Part shown: in pieces, positions 50,901 through 55,985 of the stretch
How positions within the stretch are numbered: the first letter of the stretch is position 1
How the letters are laid out: each line of letters starts with the position of its first letter
Assembly: GCA_936432065.2 (NCBI GenBank)
Contig: OW386289.2
Location: 88,347,736-88,411,735, forward strand
Reading direction: 5' to 3'
DNA from: Rutpela maculata
Taxonomy: Eukaryota; Arthropoda; Insecta; Coleoptera; Cerambycidae
Length of the DNA: 64,000 nucleotides
Program-made: the position numbers and the translations under genes
Notes under the pieces: generated by a model
Seen by the model: the letters and a program-made list of their open reading frames with translations, nothing else
Databases searched by the model: none
Told to the model about the DNA's origin: nothing

Positions 50901-53800
50901 CTGCATCTCAGTCAGCAAGGGGTTCTGGTTCATTTCTGGTTGCGATTCTTCGAGAGTCACAGCTCGCACTCTCGACCTTGGAGTATCCCTGTAAGCGGCT
51001 TCTACTTCGAGTGCACGCACCAAAGCTTCGCTACTACTTTGGTGTCTCGTCAGCCTCAGAACTTGCCTGACCTCTTCGTCCCTTATACCATCTAAAAAGG
51101 CCCCCACGGCTAATTGTTCCTGGAATTCTTTAGGTGCACTCGGATACGCCAGGTGTGCCAGTCTCTCTATCGCAGCTTCAAATTCTTGTAAACTTTCCCC
51201 AGCTTTTTGCATCCGGGATTTCAGCTGAGCCTGGTATAATTGGGCAAGGTGTTGATCGCCATACCTCAAGTCTAATGCAGCTTCCAAGACTTTAAAGTCC
51301 CTTTGTTTCTCAACTGGGATGGTTTGAAGTAACTCTGAAGCTTGGCCCCTTAGTGCTAGAACTAATGCCATGGCCTTTTCCTCATTATCCCAATTGTTCG
51401 CACACGCTGCTGCCTCAAACTGCCTCTTGTACGTCGTCCAGGAACTTTGGCCATCAAAAGAAGGAGGTTTTAGTCGCTGTCCTGATGATACCACCTGCTG
51501 GCTTCCTCTATCTCTCAACTGTCGTTTAAGCCGGTCTATTTCTCCTTTGACTTCTTCTTCGAACTCACTCATCTTTTCTTCAAACTGATTTACTTTTCCT
51601 TTTACTTGACCGACTTCGGTCTTGACTTCACCTACTTTATCTTCGACCTTATCTACTTTTTCTTCTACCTTGTTTATCTCTTCTTTGACTTCACTTTTGA
51701 CAGAAATGATTGCGTCCTGTTGTATTTTTATTTGATCGCTCAGGATTTTCCTTAATTCCTCCTGGCGTCTTTCTTCCAAGTTTTCCATTATTTTTCTGAG
51801 TTCGTCTTTTTCCTCTTGACGTTGTCTTTCTTCATCCTCTTTTTCTTTCTGACGTCTTCTTTCTTCATCCTCTTTTTCTTTCTGACGTCTTATTTCCTGA
51901 TCTTCCATAATTTTCTTTAATTCGTCCCTTTCTTCTTGACGCCGTTTTTCTTCCTCCTGGCGTTTTCTTTCTTGCTCTTCTTTATCTTCCTGCCGTTGCT
52001 GAGCCATCATTTTTTGGAATTGTTCGAATAAGTCCTGTATTTGTTTATCGGATGCCATACTTCTTGTTGTTACGGGCATACGATGAAATTAAAATAAAAT
52101 AAATTTAACTGTCACGTCAATATCGGTAATGGAACTTTCCAGACAAATCTCGAAATAGCACGAAAAAGTCTTATCCAGAGTCTTTTGTCACTATCCAGTC
52201 CAGAGAATTTAATAATCTCCACTAATGTCCAAATAGGAAAGTTCTAGAAATTTTCACGCACTAAACGAGTCTTTTTCAGTGTCTTTATCACTTCTCAGTT
52301 CAAAGGATTTAATTATCACACTAATGTCCTAATAAAATGTTCTACAATGTCTCAAAAATGCACTTAACACTATTTTCCTGTTCGAAAATAACCCTCGAAC
52401 AATGTCCAGTAAATGAGTCCTCCGTGTTAGCACTAACCCTCGAGAATACTTCTCGAACACTCCAGCACAACTTCAGAGCTCCTCTTGTCATAAAATTCCG
52501 CTTTCTGACACCAATTTGTAACGTGTTTCCACCCTTAGGAAACTACACCTTGCAAAATCCGTGGGTTCCAAAAATTATAACAAGAGATGTCCACTAACAC
52601 ACTTTATTAAATATTTACTGGATACTTCACAATACTATTATTTACACTTTACTGACTAAAAATCACTTTGTTTATCTTTGAAGTCTTAACCTCACTTTCT
52701 ATACTTTCTGAACTACTCGCTGAGAATGCGGTTGGTCTTTTATACCTAAAAATGACAGATCTCGATTTTTCTGTGATGACGCAACCATTCTCTAGATAAT
52801 TCCAGATGTCACCAGAACTAACTTCTGGTAGGTTTCTCGAGTAGGTGCAAATACACTACATTCAGATATTCGATCTTTTTAGTAACCAACATAACCTTAA
52901 ATTTTAAGGGGTTGCAACATATTACAATACAAAACGGGCTGCAGCTCCAAATGCGAGTAAATGGTTTTTTTTTAGGAAATATTGGTACTCTCTTTTCTTC
53001 TATTTGAATTATAAACATATTTCAAAAAAATGGTTTAAATGAAAACAAATATTTTTTTCTTAATACCATATTAAAATACATGTAAAATCTACATTCTGAA
53101 AACAAAATTGTCCTACGACTTGGTGCACTTAAACAATAAGTGATTGAAATTTCAAAATCTTTTCTGTTTTTAAACATTTAAATTAATATTTTTTGCTAAA
53201 ATTTGACAGAAAGGTTTAGTTCAATAAAGGCCATAGTTTCACCAATTTCGTTGCATAATTACATTATATTTCTTAAATTATCAATGGTCTAGTTTTATTC
53301 ATATTGCAAAAATTTGGTATTTTTATTTTTGCAATGGGAATACTAAGATCGGAAATAATAAGGAAAATAACAAAGAATGTCATTGTTAAAACAAAAATTG
53401 TTAAAATTATAAAATTGTTGCAACAAAACAATTTCATTCAAAATTTATTTTGACTCCACTAATCTGTTAGGGAATTTCCATTTATATCTATAATTACATC
53501 TTAGGCCGGCGGCATACGAGGCCCTGATGGAGATGGTGAAGAATTCGCCCAAGGATTGCTACGTGACGGTACAGAAGACGACTATGGTTATATTGGAGAG
53601 GTTGCAGCAGGTGTTGCAGATGGAGACGCATATCACTAGCCACAACGATAGGTCGCAGTTCAATGACCTCCAATCGCTGCTGTGTGGCACCCTGCAGTCT
53701 GTGCTTAGGAAGGTCACCCCCGAAGACGCCCCGCAGATATCGGACGCCATCATGACCGCCATGCTGACGATGTTCAATTCTAATTCCTGTAAGAGCGGAG
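26846..53800 (+). CDS. KPNB1: Importin subunit beta-1 gene, five 5' coding exons (3' end outside window)
   Basis: Nuclear import receptor that binds the importin-alpha IBB domain, nucleoporin FG repeats and Ran-GTP. The spliced product is join(26846-26900, 30768-31009, 31887-32530, 43036-43683, 53505-53800). Intron phases are 1, 0, 2, 2 and 1, and every junction restores residues conserved in animal importin beta. The 628 codons visible cover roughly the first 70% of a protein of about 880 residues, all HEAT-repeat superhelix. The acidic loop that contacts IBB and Ran, followed by W, falls at about residues 341-347 (LDDEDDW). Introns are 3.9, 0.9, 10.5 and 9.8 kb, and three of the four hold nested transposons. 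Identification is by recalled family similarity. The rest of the protein (Ran/FG C-terminal HEATs) was looked for to 64000 and not found, so it should lie further right. Confidence 0.95.
27700..28067 (-). pseudogene. Fragment of a transposon-derived insect gene family (DNCxxQNKNW type)
   Basis: Minus-strand [20 protein letters not shown], then [18 protein letters not shown], matches a recurring insect protein family with a D-N-C-x-A-Q-N-K-N-W box and SADSFHH. I recall this only as an uncharacterised, transposon-associated family. After a stop (HH*) and a frameshift it continues [20 protein letters not shown] and INVNEMAYW. The upstream part is cut off at 28068 by the Tc1 deletion element. It lies in importin intron 1, opposite strand. 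Confidence 0.55.
28071..28801 (-). mobile_element. Tc1-like internal deletion derivative, 731 bp
   Basis: The 30-bp TIRs (CACTTCTGTACAATAAAATC at 28071, inverted and slightly changed at the right end) are each flanked by TA, the Tc1/mariner target. It carries only the N-terminal, DNA-binding part of a transposase; the DDE domain is missing. Confidence 0.85.
28336..28710 (-). pseudogene. Tc1-type transposase N-terminal DNA-binding fragment
   Basis: The 124-residue frame begins [20 protein letters not shown], then [20 protein letters not shown], a helix-turn-helix, followed by [18 protein letters not shown], the GRPR hook and second HTH typical of Tc1 transposases. It ends before any DDE catalytic block, with a diverged tail, so it is catalytically dead. 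Its promoter-side end faces the right TIR. Confidence 0.8.
29270..30100 (-). pseudogene. Non-LTR reverse transcriptase remnant in importin intron 1
   Basis: Minus-strand [20 protein letters not shown] (about 29806-29866) is the classic LINE RT motif. Downstream [15 protein letters not shown] and [18 protein letters not shown] phrases (about 29515-29570) fit the RT thumb. Stops and frameshifts throughout. It lies antisense to importin. Confidence 0.75.
30768..31009 (+). CDS. KPNB1: Importin beta-1 exon 2 (HEAT 1-2)
   Basis: Starts after acceptor TTTACAG at 30767 and ends before donor GTTAGT at 31010, phase 0. It encodes [20 protein letters not shown] and, further on, [19 protein letters not shown] and the YQHRWLAF segment, all characteristic of the first two HEAT repeats, which bind Ran-GTP in this family. 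The 242-nt length preserves frame. A stop (TGA 31016-31018) lies six bases beyond the donor, supporting the chosen boundary. Confidence 0.95.
31010..31886 (+). other. Importin intron 2, no inserted element recognised
   Basis: 877 bases of AT-rich intron from donor GTTAGT to acceptor TTTCAG. It contains several TGGGGGCACCAAA-like short words (GCACCAA at about 31057, 31125, 31373) but no gene or complete element. Confidence 0.7.
31887..32530 (+). CDS. KPNB1: Importin beta-1 exon 3 (HEAT 3-7)
   Basis: Acceptor TTTCAG ends at 31886 and the first codons give [18 protein letters not shown], the expected continuation of exon 2. Further family signatures are [50 protein letters not shown] and [15 protein letters not shown]. 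The exon ends ...AGRPPA + AG at 32530 before donor GTAATG, phase 2. Only about 20 bases separate this donor from the left end of a large inverted repeat in intron 3. Confidence 0.96.
32757..33790. mobile_element. Nested foldback in left arm of the intron 3 inverted repeat
   Basis: The arm GGGTAATTTGTTGTCGACGG onward to AAAATTTTAAAAAC (32757-32915) recurs inverted at 33598-33760. The spacer of about 680 bp is AT-rich and non-coding. It separates pieces of the older, larger inverted repeat. Confidence 0.75.
33941..34607. mobile_element. Non-autonomous TIR element with GGGGTGGTGG arrays
   Basis: TACTTCCACATCCAG at 33941 and CTGGATGTGGAAGTA ending at 34607 are exact inverted repeats. The interior has G-rich GGGGTGGGGGTGG runs (34077-34115, 34196-34222) and an AATTTCAAGTCAATATCTCA..GACAGACAGACCGACAG tail common in insect non-LTR 3' ends. 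It interrupts the left arm of the larger inverted repeat. Confidence 0.75.
34498..34560 (+). repeat. Dispersed repeat copy 2 (matches 22130-22200)
   Basis: CTTAAAATCTCGACGTTTCG, then AAGCCTATTTGAACAA, corresponds to the copy in the family C element. Confidence 0.6.
35182..37677. mobile_element. TIR element of about 2.5 kb inserted in left arm
   Basis: CTATACAACTCGCGAACACC and the following CACCTAAAAA at 35182 are mirrored exactly by the right end, finishing at 37677. Subterminal sequence (ATTTGAGATTGCCAAA..TTTGGCAATCT) is also mirrored. The interior contains a decayed Cys-rich coding fragment. No recognisable transposase core. Confidence 0.8.
36560..36980 (+). pseudogene. Decayed protein fragment with C-terminal Cys-x-Cys cluster
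   Basis: The frame reads [20 protein letters not shown], later [17 protein letters not shown] and [20 protein letters not shown], then CSKANV, a stop, then [15 protein letters not shown]-x-(L)-K segment before a C-x-C...C..C-x-C tail recurs in uncharacterised transposon-borne proteins of insects, as far as I recall. There are two or more stops. No function can be assigned. Confidence 0.5.
38608..38780 (+). pseudogene. Degenerate THAP zinc-finger domain
   Basis: ATG at 38608 reads MDKYKYR, a stop, then [17 protein letters not shown]; after a gap and frame change the frame reads [14 protein letters not shown]. The spacing and residues fit the THAP C2CH pattern (C-x3-C ... C-x2-H-F), the DNA-binding domain of P-element-type transposases and of host THAP proteins. 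Stops rule out function. It lies in the spacer of the intron 3 foldback. Confidence 0.5.
40711..40825. repeat. Palindromic MITE-like hairpin, 115 bp
   Basis: TGAAGTCCACTT and AAGTGGACTTCA are inverted ends. AACGCTGTTTAAA..AATTTTTAACTTAAA is mirrored imperfectly inside. Confidence 0.65.
41120..41198. repeat. 79-bp hairpin with CACGCGC and CGAGCAC words
   Basis: GGTCTTTTAAACACGCGCTA, then TTTTTCGAGCAC, is mirrored by GTGCTCGAAATAGAGCAAGT, then GTTTTAAAGACC, around a short loop. The word TTTAAAACACGCGC recurs near 41620. Confidence 0.75.
41442..41603 (+). pseudogene. Crypton-like tyrosine recombinase N-terminal fragment
   Basis: 53 codons from ATG 41442. The segment [20 protein letters not shown], then WMEEQ...VLAYL, resembles the SAM-like core-binding start of Crypton-type tyrosine recombinases and their domesticated descendants (P-x-KS-x2-Y-x3-Y-x2-F). 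It stops at 41603 before any catalytic part. Identification is from pattern memory only. Confidence 0.45.
43036..43683 (+). CDS. KPNB1: Importin beta-1 exon 4 (acidic loop, HEAT 8-12)
   Basis: Acceptor TTTTCAG ends at 43035. With two bases from exon 3 it reads [13 protein letters not shown], then [18 protein letters not shown], the acidic loop of HEAT 8 that inserts near bound IBB and Ran. Later segments include [54 protein letters not shown] and [16 protein letters not shown]. Donor GTAAAT at 43684, phase 2. The exon is clearly richer in G+C than the introns around it. Confidence 0.97.
44814..45480 (-). mobile_element. Non-LTR retroelement 3' part with poly(A) tail
   Basis: The T15 run at 44814-44828 is a poly(A) tail on the minus strand. 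The upstream minus-strand sequence is relatively G+C-rich with a short open frame ([20 protein letters not shown], then [10 protein letters not shown], 44891-45106). No RT or endonuclease domain is visible, so it is a truncated LINE 3' end or a SINE. Clade unknown. Confidence 0.5.
46013..46651. mobile_element. hAT-type MITE, 639 bp
   Basis: CAGGGATCGAGGATAT (left) and CAGGGATCGAAAATAT (right, inverted) are flanked on both sides by TAAATAAC (46005-46012, 46652-46659), an exact 8-bp duplication. Mirrored ATCATGATATTTAT words lie inside. No ORF. Confidence 0.93.
46689..47108 (-). repeat. Gypsy 3' LTR
   Basis: On the minus strand it begins TGTAATATGTTGG and ends CCACGTTACA. It differs from the other LTR by about eight substitutions and one 12-nt insertion (AATGTTTATCAC at about 46839). 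Confidence 0.95.
47109..47124 (-). promoter_or_regulatory. Gypsy polypurine tract
   Basis: Minus-strand CTTAAGGAGGGGGCAG sits directly before the 3' LTR, the expected position for plus-strand priming. Confidence 0.85.
47126..47821 (-). pseudogene. Gypsy integrase C-terminal half (frameshifted)
   Basis: It contains the end of the catalytic core ([20 protein letters not shown], then [11 protein letters not shown] with the catalytic Glu) and a GPY/F-type C-terminal module ([19 protein letters not shown]). It is separated from the upstream half by a one-base deletion in a T run near 47770. The frame ends just before the polypurine tract, so no env follows. Confidence 0.9.
47665..48108 (-). pseudogene. 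Gypsy integrase N-terminal half
   Basis: The segment continues from pol after a TGA codon at 48112-48114 that replaces a sense codon. It has CX2C of the HHCC finger (CRNCKIC), the first catalytic Asp ([11 protein letters not shown]), DYFSKWPEA and the second Asp ([10 protein letters not shown]), and then loses frame near 47770. Two independent lesions in one domain make integration by this copy impossible without help. Confidence 0.9.
48112..50682 (-). CDS. pol: Gypsy pol: aspartic protease, RT, RNase H (truncated by stop)
   Basis: 856 codons from Met 50682; translation presumably enters from gag by frameshift, since gag is in another frame and ends 24 bases upstream. The protease active site is DTGA (residues 40-43). 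RT blocks are [24 protein letters not shown], [30 protein letters not shown] and catalytic YLDD. RNase H has [19 protein letters not shown] and [10 protein letters not shown]. It ends with the first His of the integrase finger (GHFGVNKT) at a premature TGA (48112). Otherwise intact. Confidence 0.95.
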   Translation of the reverse strand: MLARECGALREIKISQLQRIPSSLLLQGYVNGRKCVFTIDTGATSSIVRPGLQINKKQNGVIIRTATGDRAAVHGEVNLELQVGRLRFNYKVIVADIMDDFILGLDIMGEQGFIVDVGERVLKIGNEEFILATADDQFHKARLLTTQTIKIPAHSEQMIDAALEGNPEGYRVGLVEDDESIKSLSNIIVARTLTRTKDKIPIRVVNLNSHSVTIKEGKPIGSYEPVTWVARCEEQTEGSSSTKIDQEVLTLLSTQLEHLSEDERREAIKFLEKESSVFAKNTEALTKTDIVQHRINTGNSPAIRQPPRRLPLAKQEDASAMIDKMLQDGVIAESTSPWSSPVVLVAKKDGTLRFCVNYRKLNDVTKKDSYPLPRIDDTLSMLAGSRWFSTLDLRSGYWQVGLHPDDKEKTAFSAGSGLYQFTVMPFGLCNAPATFERLMEFVLRGLTWRTCLVYLDDVLVMGQDFTEHLKNLQEVFGRVRNAHLKLNPKKCLLFQKEVKFLGHVVSSDGIQTDPDKISAVRDWPRPCNVHEVRSFLGLCTYYRRFVEGFAEIAKPLHRLTEEKVQYQWTPECETAWRKLKAALCTGPVLAYPQREGLFILDTDASNSSVGCVLSQIQNGQERVIEYFSKVLSKPERNYCVTRKELLAIVKSVDHFHKYLYGRHFKIRSDHAALKWLLQLKTPEGQLARWIERLQQYDFKIEHRPGRSHKNADALSRRPCKEDCKHCRHVEKLHGTVAVNTIKIEVPDDWTTEALRQEQLNDTEIGAILRAKEKGIRPAWKDVSDKAVGLKALWAQWDSLKVMNGLLKRAWESLDGKEVVMRLVIPRCRVPRVLQEVHNGASGGHFGVNKTLNKVRE
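50706..52079 (-). CDS. gag: Gypsy gag with coiled coil and CCHC knuckle
   Basis: 457 codons starting [20 protein letters not shown]. Residues about 25-190 are a highly charged Glu/Lys/Arg/Gln coiled coil with near-tandem [10 protein letters not shown] units. Residues about 205-360 form a retrotransposon gag domain ([47 protein letters not shown]). One CX2CX4HX4C knuckle ([14 protein letters not shown]) lies near residue 430. No internal breaks. It would form the particle and bind RNA. Confidence 0.93.
   Translation of the reverse strand: MPVTTRSMASDKQIQDLFEQFQKMMAQQRQEDKEEQERKRQEEEKRRQEERDELKKIMEDQEIRRQKEKEDEERRRQKEKEDEERQRQEEKDELRKIMENLEERRQEELRKILSDQIKIQQDAIISVKSEVKEEINKVEEKVDKVEDKVGEVKTEVGQVKGKVNQFEEKMSEFEEEVKGEIDRLKRQLRDRGSQQVVSSGQRLKPPSFDGQSSWTTYKRQFEAAACANNWDNEEKAMALVLALRGQASELLQTIPVEKQRDFKVLEAALDLRYGDQHLAQLYQAQLKSRMQKAGESLQEFEAAIERLAHLAYPSAPKEFQEQLAVGAFLDGIRDEEVRQVLRLTRHQSSSEALVRALEVEAAYRDTPRSRVRAVTLEESQPEMNQNPLLTEMQKIFTKLCDKLDGLGKQEKQQNKGKPSGGIKCFNCGKVGHMKRDCRQQNSESRVNAVNVEEKQEN
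52496..52516 (-). promoter_or_regulatory. Gypsy primer-binding site
   Basis: Minus-strand TGGTGTCAGAAAGCGGAA starts three bases after the 5' LTR end (AAT spacer). TGG matches the CCA end of a tRNA; I cannot name the tRNA with certainty. Confidence 0.7.
52517..52926 (-). repeat. Gypsy 5' LTR
   Basis: The same termini as the 3' LTR, 410 bp. It should contain the element's promoter; no canonical TATA box was assigned. Confidence 0.95.
53505..53800 (+). CDS. KPNB1: Importin beta-1 exon 5 (HEAT 13-14)
   Basis: Acceptor ATCTTAG ends at 53504. The exon encodes [57 protein letters not shown] and [13 protein letters not shown], all family-typical. I place the donor at 53801 (GTAATT) because human importin beta continues ...GSGGVQEDAL and this exon reads KSGG plus one base (phase 1). 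A competing donor GTAAGA at 53789 would drop four residues. No acceptor followed by the expected next segment was seen downstream in the window. Confidence 0.93.
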
Positions 53801-54497
53801 GTAATTTTTATTTCTTAGATGTAGTAACGTCGCGTCGCGGTTTCTTTCAGTGGTCTGACGTGTATGATACCACTGTAACGGACGGTTTACACTCGGGCGC
53901 CAGTTCTAGAATTTAAAAGCACTGGAACGCGTTTACCGCGATAACTAGAACAACAAAAATGTACAGAGATTCCAAATTGTTTCACTATTTTATTAATTAA
54001 AAATATGTGAATGATTAGAACGATATATAGCCATCATTTCTGGCTTACAGTTTAGTTTACTCATGGACCTAGTCTTCAGTGATGATAATTTTACAATTTT
54101 AGAATACAATTTAAAAAATGCCAAACCTGTTTTTATATCAAATGTAGATTGATGAGATCAAATATACATTATTACTTACGTTTTTAATACTTTCTTTTTA
54201 GACCAACAATAATCGCTAAAAAAAAAAGTTTTTCATTTTAAAATTTACTCTATATAAATATAATTTGTCTTACGCCAATACCACGGTGTATTAAATAGGT
54301 GGTCCGACTTACGGCACTTTCCTATTATAATAATGGCTTCATAAGTGCATGGTTTCTATTTACTTTAGTAGATGGCGCGAGCAATAAGGTCCTACAATTA
54401 CCTGGGCATGTGCATCGTATAACTAACATAACCTCAAATTTTAAGCTGTTTTCGTTTATTCTCATTTTTAATGTTTGTATAGGCATTTTTAGCTTGG
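53801..54497. other. Start of importin intron 5, nothing recognised
   Basis: AT-rich after the donor at 53801. No exon, TIR pair or RT phrase was seen. A short open frame (54299-54526) runs into the dispersed repeat and has no family features. Confidence 0.6.
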
Positions 54498-55054
54498 AGC
54501 CATACTGGCTCCAAGCAAATATTTAAAAATTCACGCAAATAATTTTTTAATATTGTTGATTAATAAAAATAGACTGCTAATTATAGGTTAGATTCCTAAC
54601 CTGCAAAAAGTGTCTTATTTTATTGTGACAAACTATTTAAAACTTCATACTCATTGCGTTGAACTTGATTTTGGTTGAAGGTACAGGAACTAGGCAGAAA
54701 TTTTAATAATAGCTACGTAATACTTGTAAATCTTAATAAATATGTATTTTTGAGGTTAGCTGTGGCGACACATGCAATGCTGCATGTAGTGTTGCATATA
54801 TTCTTTCAGTGTTTTAATTTAGCTACTTAATGTCAGATGTCACTGGACTCTTGTTTCACTAAACAGAAACAAAAGGCCGGGAATGTATGCAGCACTGTAT
54901 GCACGTATGCACAGAACCTGTAAAATTATCTATCTATGCGTAAGTAATGAGAGAACTTATTGGTCCTGCCATCTATTACATTATGTACAAAGTAAGCACT
55001 TATGAAGCCACTGTGAGGGTTGTCGTCGCATCACCTATTTAATACACCCTGGCC
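54498..55054 (+). repeat. 0.55-kb dispersed repeat, copy 2
   Basis: Direct-orientation partner of 24593-25136, with about 90% or more identity by eye and a few small indels (e.g. TTGCGTTGAAC extra at about 54655). The left end lies in the palindrome TTGGAGCC-ATACT-GGCTCCAA (54495-54515). Confidence 0.85.
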
Positions 55055-55985
55055 AATACTAAAGTGGCAGTCCTTTTGTAATATAGTTTTAAAAAAATTA
55101 GATAAAAACATGTTAAAAATATTATTGATATAACAAAATTTATGTGAGATGAAATGAGATAAAATGACATGAAAATGAAAGTTAATTTTGTTTATTAGTG
55201 TAGAGTTTCCAAAAATAGATTTTGAAGAGCACTGAAACACGGCTAACTTTCCCATTTCTACATCTCTCAACTCTGCACTAATTTAGTCTTTATCTTTATT
55301 AAAATATTCCATAACCACTAGCACGTGTACATATGGCAAATTTTGAGAATCACCTTTTACAAAACCATTCTCTAAAGAAACCATTACAGCATAAAAAATT
55401 TAAGCAGCTTCAGAAAATTATATTTAGACGCACAAGTGCATATGCGAACACATATTGCGGGGAGTGAAGCGGCTTGCTTTCTTGCTTATAACATAATGGG
55501 GTATTTTCCTATTCCTTTTTATTGCATAATATAGAATATGTATAAATAAGCCTTCCAATACAGATTTCCGCAAAAATAATTATCAATTTTTTGAATGAAT
55601 GAATGAATGAATGATTTATTCAGCCTGAAGCTGTTTACCTTACAAATACCTAAATGTACAAGAGTTAAAATAAGTGGCGCGAAAAGCGTTTTAAATTGGT
55701 GACGTAAGTAATCTGCCGATGATGTCGTAGGTAGTCTGTGTTGATTTGTTGATAGAATGGTTCTATACAAAACAGTGTGGTGTTGGCAAACTGAAATTTC
55801 TTCTCTAGTTTATTAAAGATAATTGAAGAAAATAGGAGTATAAAGCTTATTTTTTAAATCAGTGTTAACATATTTATTCACGAAATTTAATTTTGTGATG
55901 TATAAAATAATTATAAAGGTGAATTATTAAATATTTTAAATAATTTTTAATGCCGATTAGATTTTTTAAAACATATTTGGCAATA
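55055..55985. other. Non-coding stretch with (GAAT)n
   Basis: A GAAT tetranucleotide run at 55593-55614 is followed by TTATTCAGCCTGAAGC, words that also occur near 10465. It could be the tail of a minus-strand retroelement. No gene recognised. Confidence 0.5.

Larger units (their letters stand above)
46689..52926 (-). mobile_element. Full-length Ty3/Gypsy LTR retrotransposon, 6.2 kb
   Basis: The two LTRs (46689-47108 and 52517-52926) are flanked by the 4-bp duplication ATAC (46685-46688, 52927-52930). The order on the minus strand is LTR, primer site, gag, protease-RT-RNase H, integrase, polypurine tract, LTR. There is no env frame. The integrase has one nonsense and one frameshift change, so this copy is defective although young (LTRs about 97% alike by eye). 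Confidence 0.95.
43911..53460. repeat. Inverted repeat flanking most of importin intron 4
   Basis: The left arm 43911-44550 and right arm 52931-53460 are inverted copies. Shared words read on the left strand include AGTGGAGTCAAA, ATTTTCCTT.TTATYTCCGATC, CCTTTATTGAACTAAACCTT, TTTCAATC.CTTATTGTTTAA and TTTACATGTATTTTA. Divergence is higher than in intron 3. The right arm ends about 45 bases before exon 5. A Gypsy element later inserted at its inner edge. Confidence 0.75.

Noticed and set aside
47126..52079. Endogenous retrovirus with env
   Set aside because: No frame remains between integrase and the polypurine tract, so no envelope gene.
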